A DNA stretch of 64,000 nt from NCBI GenBank assembly GCA_050084515.1, contig CM114273.1, positions 41,788,001 through 41,852,000 of the forward strand, in the 5' to 3' direction. Position numbers and translations under genes: made by a program. The DNA is from Blasia pusilla (Eukaryota; Marchantiophyta; Marchantiopsida; Blasiales). Every line of letters starts with the position of its first letter. The stretch's first letter is position 1. Shown here piece by piece: positions 36,667-46,603 of this stretch. The notes beneath the pieces were generated by a model. That model was not told the origin of the DNA, made no database searches, and saw only the letters and a program-made list of their open reading frames with translations.

Positions 36667-38459
36667 CTAATCTAAGGCCATATTAGAGTCGATGAATTTG
36701 ATGACATCTGCGAAAGCTTTCTCCCCCGCCTCGTTCCCTTCGAATGCGTAAAATGAATGAAATCCACCGGAGTACGTCTCGTATCTCACCTGTTTATTAT
36801 GCTTTTCGAGTTTCTTGACGTATCGCATCTGCCAGTCCTTCAAAATGTCAAGCGTCCCAATCACCACGAAGATGGGAGGTAGTTTAAGGAGCGAGATGTC
36901 CATGGAATCCGGTCCAGACACATTGCAAGCCGGATGATCGCGATCGGCTCCTTCTGGCAGGAAAGCATTCCAAGCCCAATCTGCGCGTTCGACACTCAAC
37001 ACTGGGGGAACCACGTTCATCTCAGCCGGGGTACGCTCCTCGCCACCGAAGAAGGGTTGAAATAACACCATCCCACGAAGTTGAATGGGGCTGATGTCGG
37101 TTTTGGCCGCCATGCATCCCACGAAATGGACTATGTTTCCTCCCGCGCTATCACCGGCCAGGAAGCATTGCGAGAGATCGGCTTGAGGGGGGAGTTCGTC
37201 TTGAGATTCAGAGGTCTGAAGCCACTCCAGAGCCTTGAAGCAATCGCCATACGCAATGGGGTAGCGGTGCTCGGGTGCCAGCCGATAATTCACAGAAACG
37301 ACCACCGCATTCGCTGCTAGCGACAGTTTCCTGCAATGCTTGTCAAAAGCGGCAGAATCGGCGCTCATACCCACGAAGCCTCCACCGTGGAAGTATACAA
37401 TGACCGGGATTTTCTTCTCTGATTGCTCGCTCTCGTCATCGTATTCCGAAATCTCCTGTTGTGGTGTGAAAATTCTGACCCAAACATCAGTGGGAGGGTC
37501 GATGAGGACATCCTTGGTGGAGACTCCATTGACGGGTTTCGGGTTAGCTTTGACTCTCATTTCAAAGAAGGCCTGTCGGGACCTATTCACTGTGCCATCC
37601 TTGCGGTATACCCAAGCATCGATACGCCTCAGCAATGCGCCAATCATCCGTACACTCATCGGCACGGATTCCACCACCCCTGAAGTGAACACATGATACA
37701 CCAACTGATCAGAATTTCAACGAGACTAACGATTATCCGACTCCGACGACCTAGGGAAACCAAATTGAGATACGCTCGATGAGTCTCTCACGGTCAATAA
37801 GTCTCAGATCTCTTCCAAATTGTGTCTGAAACGAAAGGTCGGTTGTCTTTACGCTGTGACTCGATCTCAGTACTCCACATTTTCCAGAGAGTGGAAACAA
37901 CCGCAGCGAGAAGAGATACGCTCACACTTGCGAAGAAGAAAAATACTAATCGCTCCGGCTGAACAAATAAGAACGATTACTCGTATGCGCCTAAGCGTTC
38001 CGTTCTACTAGCCGCTAGAAAGCTTGGACAATGAAGGATTCCCCCCTCCACATCTAAGAAGGCTGAGTGCGTTGTGGCGATCTCCACTGTAACAATTTCC
38101 AGAAGTCGAAATTCCCACACCAGGTTCCTGCCGCAGTTCACCTACCAATTATTTGTAGCAATCAACGAGTAGATTTTCATCACCTTGGCCACCTGGGAAA
38201 TCCCCGTCGGAAAGCTGACCACGATCTCATCATTTGAAAGTGATCCACAGCCCCACACACGCGATGCACATCCACAGACTTTCTTACAACGGAAACGACC
38301 TTCATATGTTCCTTACGAAAAGTTGAACTGACAAGCCCGCTAGTCAACGACCTTCTTTCTGAATCCACAAAGACATGGAAATGGTCACTCACTTGAAGCA
38401 ACTTCCATCTGCCTGCTGGACATCGATCCGGACAGGGATCGCACCGGAGTCACCGCCAT
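36667..38459 (-). CDS. GID1-like carboxylesterase, alpha/beta-hydrolase (exons 38459-38393, 37679-36667)
   Basis: Two exons join in phase (one base plus two) across a GTGAGT donor starting at 38392 and a TTCAG acceptor ending at 37680, giving 359 residues. The body is an HSL-type plant carboxylesterase: oxyanion motif HGGGF (120-124), nucleophile GDSAGG with Ser200, Asp300 in GTLDILKD, and His330 in GGFHSFY. The N-terminus, with ASRVVESVPMSVRMIGALLR and KDGTVNR, and the later PVNGV, match the layout of the gibberellin receptor GID1 and its relatives, and the intron after about 22 codons is where GID1 genes have theirs. True GID1 receptors lack the catalytic His; here it is kept, so this is likely an active esterase, or a GID1-like protein of the bryophyte kind, rather than a gibberellin receptor. 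Soluble, no signal peptide. Alternative: a general CXE carboxylesterase. Confidence 0.9.
37680..38392 (-). other. Intron of the GID1-like gene
   Basis: 713 bases between a GTGAGT donor and a CACTTCAG acceptor on the minus strand. Nothing else is recognised inside. Confidence 0.75.
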
Positions 38460-38744
38460 GGCGTTCGAAGTTCCGAGCTCCCCGTGTTTAGGTTTATAGA
38501 ATCGGCTGCTTCATCCGACGATGTGACTGACTACAGCTCTCTTTCTCTTGTGCGTTCCCACGCCACCGTCTTGGATTTAGTCATCGGCGGTTCTGGAATA
38601 GAAAGAGTACTGGATGATTGGACTTCGCCGTCAGGTAGGTAGGACCTAGAGGTGCTTCTTGAGACTCAAATCGAGCATTTTGCCTTTCTGTCTCAATTAA
38701 TTAATTAATGCGAATTGCTCCCTGGCAGACTTTGAATAGCTCCA

Positions 38745-38752
38745 CTTATAAA
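38745..38752 (-). promoter_or_regulatory. Possible TATA box of the GID1-like gene
   Basis: The minus strand reads TTTATAAG about 290 bases before the ATG at 38459. Position and sequence are plausible; support is weak. Confidence 0.3.
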
Positions 38753-38759
38753 GTTGCCA

Positions 38760-40240
38760 TGGCGACAGATGCGGAATATGCAAAAATGAAATGCGTCCGC
38801 AAGGGGTGGACCGAGAAGGTCTCCAGAAAGCAGGAGGGATCATGCCTTTTGAAGTAGCTGGCTTAGTCAGCGACATGCTCAAGAGAAAACGCTACATCAA
38901 ATTCCGTTTGGTTGCCATGCGCCTGTAGCAGGTGAGGAATGACAAATTAGTATGCTCAACGTGTCTACAGTTACCAAAAGATGTGCATGACTTCGAAAGA
39001 TCAATCTGCCCCGAGGGATAATCGGCTTACGGGAAGGATTTGGATTCCTTGCCAACCGCGCGACGATCTTCGTCTTCGCTGACCTTCGAGTATTTTCCGA
39101 TTTGACTCCGCGTAATAGAAAGTTGAATTTCTCTCCGATGGTTCCACAGCATCGCAACTGAGTTTGGCTACAGAAAGGCTGCAATCGGCTGGCTTCTCAA
39201 AGTCAATTTTCTTTGCTCATACTTGAACAAGGGAAGTCCTAGAACTGCCAAGAACTATCATTTTATAATATGCAGACTATCGATTGCCAAGAGCGAGCAA
39301 GCTACGGAAGTGAAGGGTACGCTACTGTATCTTGCCCAACAAGGATAGTAGGTGTCTCCGGGCCGGAGGTTCACAGCTGTGAAGCACAGGTGCTTCTGTC
39401 GTCTGCGCTCCACAACAGAGACACAGCAGTGGAGTCGGATGATTGTCTTACAATAGTACTCAAGTTTTAGGGCCACCTGCAAGTCGATTCACCATGTGCT
39501 CATTTCATCGAATTCACCTGGAAGTTTGAACGTATCATCCTCACCTGTTTCCTATATTTTAAAGTGCGTTGAGTTGTTCCTATATTAGTAAGGATGTGTA
39601 TGCATAAGGGCAATCATCGTTATCACTCATCGCTCAAAGGCGACTCGAAAGCAACTTCGGCTTTACTGCAAGATGAAAGAGCTCTTTCCTTCCGGTCTTA
39701 CAATTGTCCTCTCTCTTTCTTCTTGGACTATTTCAGTTAAAATTGTCCCTTCGGATGTGTAAGTAGTAATCTATGAATTAATCTTCAATTTTCTTTCAGG
39801 TTTGCATATCATATGAACCCTCTCTCTCCTCTGGACCTCGACGGACAATACTTTTTTTCCTTTCAGAAAATCAAACGTATCCATTCGACTTCATAACCGA
39901 TCGGCTATCGACCTTTCACACAGCCAACGATGCAGTTTCCAGTTCGAATGTTATCAACAGAAAGGGTGCGCCATGAAGAGCTGCACTCCTACCGAAGACT
40001 AGGTTTGGAAGATTCCACCATAGATAAGACTGAATCCCGAGGCGATACCTCATGACAGTAGTCACTACAACAGAAACTTCTTCGAGATGCATCTTACCGA
40101 AGCTTCTTCTACTCACACGCATCTCACACTGCAGAGAATCCGCGAGACAATCGTCGATGTTGCGATATTTTCTTCATGGCACCGTGAACTCGATGAGGAA
40201 CCTTCCGCAGCCTTTCTTGCAACGTTATATATAATAAACA
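38760..40240. other. Intergenic flank of the GID1-like gene
   Basis: Base composition is balanced and non-repetitive, more like genic DNA than the repeats around it, but no protein-like frame is found on either strand. It may hold UTRs or a non-coding transcript. Confidence 0.3.
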
Positions 40241-40381
40241 AGTGTTCAAAATAAAAAATAAAAAGTTTTTTTAATAGGTTTGTATAGCCGGTGAGGGTTA
40301 ATGATGATTTTTTTTTTAGTAGCGTGTTAAACATTTTTTTTCTGTCCAATTGGGGCATGTCAAAAAGTGTTTGAAGAGATT

Positions 40382-40553
40382 TGCATAGCCCGTGAAGAGT
40401 GAAGAGAAGGGACTAATGATGTTACACACAAATGAAATTTTTTATTTCTTTTTCCCGTTGGTAGCATGTGAAACATTTTTTTGCTGCCCCGTTGTCTCAT
40501 GTCAAGCGGAGGTGTTTGCAAATCAAGAAGGCACTCTCCGATAATAAGATAGA
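40382..40553 (-). mobile_element. Mini-Helitron-like element, 3' end decayed
   Basis: The minus strand begins A|TCTATCTTATTATCGGAGAG, like the element at 52435-52612, and shares 'ttcttgatttgcaaacac' and 'catgagacaacggggcagc'. The 3' side retains 'cacgggctatgc' but not the CTAG end. A second, older remnant lies at about 40265-40360, and a deleted one at about 40590-40608. Confidence 0.55.
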
Positions 40554-40909
40554 TATAATAGTAGGACTAGTAAGACTAGTAAGATGCACTCTCCCATAAT
40601 AATATAGATGTATAGGATGAAAATTAGTAGACATGCAAAATTCCATGTGCAAAATTTTTCAAAGTATTCGTAGGGTTTAAAGTTAACTACCTTTAGGACC
40701 CGTGCTATGCCTAGATTAAAATTAGTGTATAAATTTGAATTATTCATCTACAGCGTACAATTGAATTCGAGCGTTCTTTTTGGCTTAGACAACGAGTGCT
40801 TCTATTGGTTGAAAAAGACATGTGTTCAGAAGGGAGGTGATCTCAAAATGAAGAGGCGCTCTCCAATAATAATGTAGATGATAAATAAAATCAACCTCTC
40901 TTTGTCTTT

Positions 40910-41410
40910 TGTAGCGAAATGACGAGTATCCAATGGTGTATTTGGGGAGGTGAGACGTTGGTCCTATGAAGTTAACAATGACCCATTAGAAGTAGGGTAA
41001 TACAAAATTTGTAGGTTATCTTTGTTTTGGGCTCATTTGGAATTATATATCCAAACTTACCATTTTGAGTAAGTTTCCTATTTTAAGTAGAATTGAATTT
41101 CCATTTAGAGAACGTCACCGTACGTGGAACCACTATCATATGTTAGGGCCGAGGAGTCAATTTGGATGGATAGGGCATGGGGGAGAGATCTTGGGAAGAG
41201 GGAAGGGATATACCCAATGAGAGAGTGCTCGGGAGCCCATTCTCTTTCTTGAACCTCCTTCCATGAGATAGTAGAACTATAGTTGTCATTGTCTTGTGAG
41301 TAACCCAAACCTCTCAATAGGAGAGTGAGTTGAGTTTGGTTTGGAGAGAGATAAAGAGCTTTGATCCTTGTGTAATTTATGAGGTATGGGGAGTTCTAGA
41401 CTCTTAAAGT
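40910..41410 (+). repeat. Family A repeat copy
   Basis: Blocks 'gggctcatttggaatta', 'ttgggaagagggaaggga', 'gggagcccattctct', 'catgagatag' and 'cctctcaataggagagtgag' are in family A order and orientation. Confidence 0.65.
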
Positions 41411-43868
41411 TATGGATATTGTAAGATGGATCAAAAGAATCAAGATCAAGGAGGTCTTCTCCAATAGGATGTCTTAGCGTTCATGGTGATCGAGTTCATG
41501 AAACTCTAGGATTCATGTAATTTGTCATGCGAATAGACATCGCTTGCAATATACATCGGATGTCATGCTCACACATGTCTAAGATTCATCTACCTATGAA
41601 TCCTAATATCTCTACATATGAACGATTTTATAACCCCAACATAAAGTTGAATATGGAGTTAAACTATGATGAAATTTGCACTCAACCATGCTTCATCCAA
41701 ACAACCATATCAATGAATCAGATACATATTAATGCAATAGTAGGAGAAAGTATAAAAATGACTCAAATGTGTGTGATCTTTGATCAATCCTAAACCCACT
41801 CTTCATGAGAGAATCCATGCTCAATACATGCAAGTTGCACTATATCACGGATCCCAACATGAGTCTGATCCTAAGGAAGATGAGCTCTAAATGAGCTTCA
41901 TCCAAGGTGTATCCCGCCTTGGGCACTTCCATTGGTGACCTGTACATATAGGTAACCTCCCTCCTAGCAGGTCACTAACAACGTGTAGTATTCAAGTGCT
42001 AACTCCCTAACAAGTATACATGTGGTCCTCGCATGGGACTAACTACAAATTAAACCTCGACCCTATAGATCCAATGGTTCCACACATGGATGGGAAGGTC
42101 AATCTCTCCAAAGTTGCTACTCCTCATAAAGGGAAGTGTGACTTGCACTCTTAGGTCACCTCCTAAGAGCAGGTTACATATGACCTCTCAAAATAGGGAA
42201 GTACAAGACTCTTCTAAGGCCTCGATACTATACCTCATCTACCATGATAATTCTCTTCAATTTTTTTAGTTTAAGTAGAAATGTTAATTCCATGTTGTAT
42301 GTATTGTGCAACATGATATGCAACATCAAGGTGAATTGGAAGTGGAGGAGGATCCGCAATAAGACGTGTGTTGATGTCGACCATGTTGGATCCCAATACC
42401 TCCTTGGATCGACTTGTTAAAGGAGTTGATCATTTGGATAATGACTCCTATATCCAAGGTAAGGAGGATGAGGACGAGAAGAAGGAAGAGATCTCCCTTA
42501 CATAGTGTTTAGCCACTCTAAGGCGATTTAAGTAGGATATCCTTGTCGGATAGTGCACCTATTGGACGTAGGGGGCCTATTTGTACTAGGCATAACCACA
42601 CATGATTGCGATTGGGTGGCTAGTAGGCTATTAGCATTCAACTAATTAACCTAGGTAATATGGAAGCCAATTGGGACATCTACGGATGTTGGGCCTTCTA
42701 CAAGTCTAGTATGGTATCAGTATACTAGACTTGTAGAATTGCCATCTGATTGGCACATTATGTGCACATCAATGATGTGGTAGGATTTGTGAAACTAGTG
42801 TCAATGGCACCCCTCAATGGTTTTTATACAAAAAAATTCCATTGAAAGAAAGATTTCTTCATTGTTGTATCTTTCACCTCGTGTGGTACGTTGGAATTTT
42901 GAATGTATTCAGTGGAAATTCGTTCGTGAACATGAAATTAAACCCAAAAATTTACGAAAAATTGTAAGCTATTTATGAGTGAGACTCACAAATTAAGTTG
43001 TGGCTGCAATATCACTCAATCCCAAGTCAGACTCATAGTTGATTCGTAGATGGCATTGGACTCGCAATTGGCAATAATGCAAAAATTTGTGAGTTCTTTG
43101 TGAGCCATCTACGATCTAAATGCAAATAGACTACAAGTGTAATGAGACAAAACGTTTGAGCCTTATACAAATCACAACCAAGAAGATAAATTCTCAATAT
43201 TGTGAGAAGATCACTCACAAAGTTAGAACTACACTGAAACTACATTATGACTAGGGTACAACACCGAGATCATTTGCCAAGCCGGTGCAAATATAGTAGT
43301 AAATCATGTCATAATTTTACAATTTGACGCACTCTTCAATTTTTGTTAGATGATGTGCCACAACCTTTTGGTCCTTTAGATCCCACAAGCTAGATTTTTT
43401 ACCATTTATCCTATCATCTTATGTGAAAAATCCCAATCTTCTACCTTTGGAGCAATCTATCCATACATTATTGCTTCTACAAGAAGACTGAGTTTGGTAG
43501 TATCTAATTTTGAGTATTATACTATAACTACTTGTGATTGCTACAATATGATGGATAGTATGATTCTCAATAAAATAAAATATATTGTATCTCACTTGAT
43601 AGTTATGTTACACCATCTTTACTACAAAGATTTAATTTCTTGGTATTTTAGGTGAACATTGAAAATCTACCAAATCCTTAATGCTAGAGGATAGAAGACT
43701 CTAAGAAGAGACATATTAGGAATTTTACCCCTATGAGTAATTACTTTGATATTAAGTATCATCTCAATCATAAAAAATGTTCAAATCTTCAATAGTTTCA
43801 TGTTTGTGAACCATTATTCATGAGAAATCATATGATTTGATGCTCTTAAATCAATGTACCAATCATCA
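41411..43868. other. Intergenic, no gene seen
   Basis: AT-rich DNA. The part around 42115-42205 ('aggtcacctcctaagagc') is a weak, reversed family A trace. No protein-like frames. Confidence 0.4.
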
Positions 43869-43873
43869 TCAAT

Positions 43874-44881
43874 TTTCATGACCTCACAACCAAACATACG
43901 TTAAGGCGGAATATCAGAACTCTAGTGGGCTCACACTCGGATGGTTGCACATTGGAGAGATCTCTTGAAGGAGACACAAGATATGAGATGTGGCGAGGTT
44001 GAGCATTTCATGCATCTATGTTCGCGAAAAAAGAATTTTGAACCAAACATGAACCAAGACTTGAGAGGAGTTGAGTCTAGAAAGAGTGGTTACCAAAGAG
44101 GTTGAGAACCACATTTGGAACGTGGTTAGCGTTTGGGATTTTATTGTATTTTGGACCATAACTTTTAGTCTTGAGATAAATTTGGGATAAGTAAGATGAT
44201 GTTGGAAAGCTTATGCAAAGCAGGTTCCAACGCATCAAAGATTTAGACAAACTTATAAGCAGAAGTTGAGAAACTTCCCATAAACAATTGAGTGGGGAGT
44301 TGGGTTGAGGGCCAAAAAGAGCGGCCGAGAGTCCTTCTTCCAAAGATAGGGGGAGGGTGGAGAAGCCCAACTACTAGTAAGGGAAAGAGTCTCCAAGATT
44401 GCTTGCGAGATGAACTCCACTTTGGGGAGCCACGGGGCAAACCAAGGGCACTGAATAGATCGAGAGGTTGGCGTTGAGGTGCAAACCTCAAGCTAGGTCC
44501 TAGGGGTTGGATTTCAAAGGTCACTCTTGGATTCCAATCCAAAACTCATTTTGTGGGTCCCAATTAGGGACTCGTCACTCATGCGAGGTCCATTGGATAG
44601 TTGGAACGGCTAGGCGTGTGAACGCCATTTTAGGTGTTTGGACTATTCTGAAAGTGTATCCCTAATCTCGAAAGACTTGCCCGTGTTGGGAAGTGAGGAA
44701 CTAGGAGGATTGAGCTTGATCAATTGATCGAGTTGAGAACTCATGGAGCGGGAAGACTGAAAAATCCATACCAAACTAACGTGAGTGTGTTTGGGCGCAG
44801 ATCAGTAGTGTGAGCGTGTCCTACTGAATATACGCTTCTGCAACACTTGAGATTGACGTTCAAAAGGAGTAGGAGCACAAC
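43874..44881 (+). repeat. Family B repeat (solo-LTR-like), full length
   Basis: 1008 bases from TTTCATGACCTCACAACC to GGAGCACAACA. Flanking 5-base strings are TCAAT (43869-43873) and CCAAT (44882-44886), a target-site duplication with one mismatch. It aligns along its length with 54061-55052. No conserved coding frame. Confidence 0.75.
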
Positions 44882-45145
44882 ACCAATGACACTTGGTGTT
44901 GTACGTATACACATTGCTATACAACATACATCCTTGTCATGAACTACAAGCACATAAATACAAGATATATATCATACCCATTCATAGCATCTAAACATCA
45001 AGAAAATCGTGTACCAAAATATCTCCACGAAATCCAAAGAACTCTAATCGCTCGTATAATCTCCATTTCTTTCTCATGTTAAACCAAAGCCATTCTCTTA
45101 ATGAGAGGCTTGGGGTTCACTCACAACGCAAGGACAACCATAGCT
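44882..45145 (-). repeat. Family A repeat fragment
   Basis: Reverse-orientation blocks 'acacattgctatacaacata', 'gcatctaaacatcaag', 'aatgagaggcttgggg' and 'actcacaacgcaaggac' match 53830-54055. It directly abuts the family B copy. Confidence 0.65.
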
Positions 45146-45169
45146 CCGACACCAAAGGTTGCACGCAGA

Positions 45170-45525
45170 CATTTGTCCGTCCCGAGGACGGACATGTCTG
45201 TGCGACCCCGGGTGCGGGCTCTATGAGCCCGTGTTGCCCACGGCCCGCACTCGGGCCTGTGCTCACCGAGCAATCCCCCCTTTCCCGACCAATGTGCATC
45301 ATGCCCGATCCCCAATTTTCTGTCGGACCCACGTCGCGGAAAAATTGAGTCGCGTTGCGTCTCGTCTTTTGATTCGTCACTTTGGGCCTAGCACGTATGC
45401 GGGCTCTAGGGTCCGCCTATATCCTATGCGGGCTTTGTGGCTCGCAACCCCCACCCGCATGGGCCCGTGTGCGGGTTCTATGTCCCACGATGGAGCCCGT
45501 ATGCGGGCCCGCAAGCCCCTAAAAA
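45170..45525. repeat. GC-rich repeat block, left of the hAT element
   Basis: Dense, irregular repeats of CCCGCA / TGCGGGC with palindromic GCATGCGGGC-type cores in otherwise AT-rich DNA. A similar block lies at 50064-50395 on the other side of the hAT transposase. Possibly the subterminal repeats of that transposon. Confidence 0.6.
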
Positions 45526-45536
45526 ATTACTAACTC

Positions 45537-46440
45537 GTTTCTGGACCCGAACCATAAGACGTTCTATCAAAGTAAGGTTTTTCCATTTTTCATCTTGTCC
45601 AACTTTGTCATCTTGAGTTGCAATTTGGCCAACATGGTTCCCAAGGTGACCCTAGCACTCTTGCCAAGTTTAAGGGAAAATGGAGTTGTGAGAAAAAGCT
45701 CAAAAATTACTAACTCCTTTTTGGTAAGTGGCCCTTGACCTCCTACATCAGGGCAAGAGCCAAGGAGGTGACTTGGGAGCATAGGCTACCATGGAGAGAG
45801 CTTGGGAGAGGGGAGGGGTATACCTCAAGGAGAGAGAGCTTGAGATCTCATTCTCTCTTTGTTGAACCTCTTTGCATGAGGCGGCGGAGCTATGGTCTTG
45901 CTCGCCTTGTGTGTGTAACCCAAGCCTCTCATTAGGAGAGTGGGTTTGGTTTGACATTGAGAGAGACACGTGAGAGTGCACACATGTGAAAACTATGGTG
46001 TTGTGAAAGAGATTGGATCTTATTTTATTGAAGATATTTTGGTACTTCTTGTCTCGTTGTTTGGATGCCATGAGTTAGCATGGGATCGTGCGTGTTTGTG
46101 TGTGTGTTCGGTGACAGCGATGTATGTTGTGCACGACACATTAGACCTTCTATCAAAATAAGGTTTTTTCATTTTTCACCTTGTCTAACTTCCCATCTTC
46201 AACTGAAGTTTTTCGACATGGTTTCCAAGGTGCGTGTTCCACTCTTGCCAAGTTCTGACCAAAATAGAGTTATGAGGAAAAACTCAAAAATATGTAAGTA
46301 CCTTTTGGCCCCGAACCACTAAACCTTCAATGGAAAGAAGGTTTTTTTCATTTTTCATCATGTCCAACTTTCCCAAGTTGCGTTTGTAGTACTATTGCAA
46401 AGTTTTGAGCAAAATCAAGTTGTGACCACGAGCTAAAAAA
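45537..46440 (+). repeat. Family F repeat, three copies, split by a family A copy
   Basis: Units at about 45540-45722, 46141-46300 and 46301-46440 share 'ccgaaccat/actaaaccttc', 'aaggtttttt.catttttca', 'tgtccaactt' and 'gagttgtgag.aaaagctcaa'. The first two are separated by family A sequence, so A entered an existing F array. Confidence 0.7.
45722..46140 (+). repeat. Family A repeat copy inserted in the F array
   Basis: Blocks 'caagagccaaggaggtgac', 'cttgggagaggggaggggta', 'gcctctcattaggagagtgg', 'gatattttggtacttcttg' and 'gatgtatgttgtgcacgaca' follow family A order. Both outer parts are present here close together. Confidence 0.7.
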
Positions 46441-46603
46441 CCACACTTACCAATTTCACCTTCAATGTAAAAATAAATGCTTTATTAGCAAGAAGTATAT
46501 AAAAAGGAATGTCATAAAAATGACATTCTTACAATAGTCAACACAAAATAAGTTTTCCAGAACTATCTACTAATCCGTCTCACAAAATTTTGTAATTACT
46601 CTT

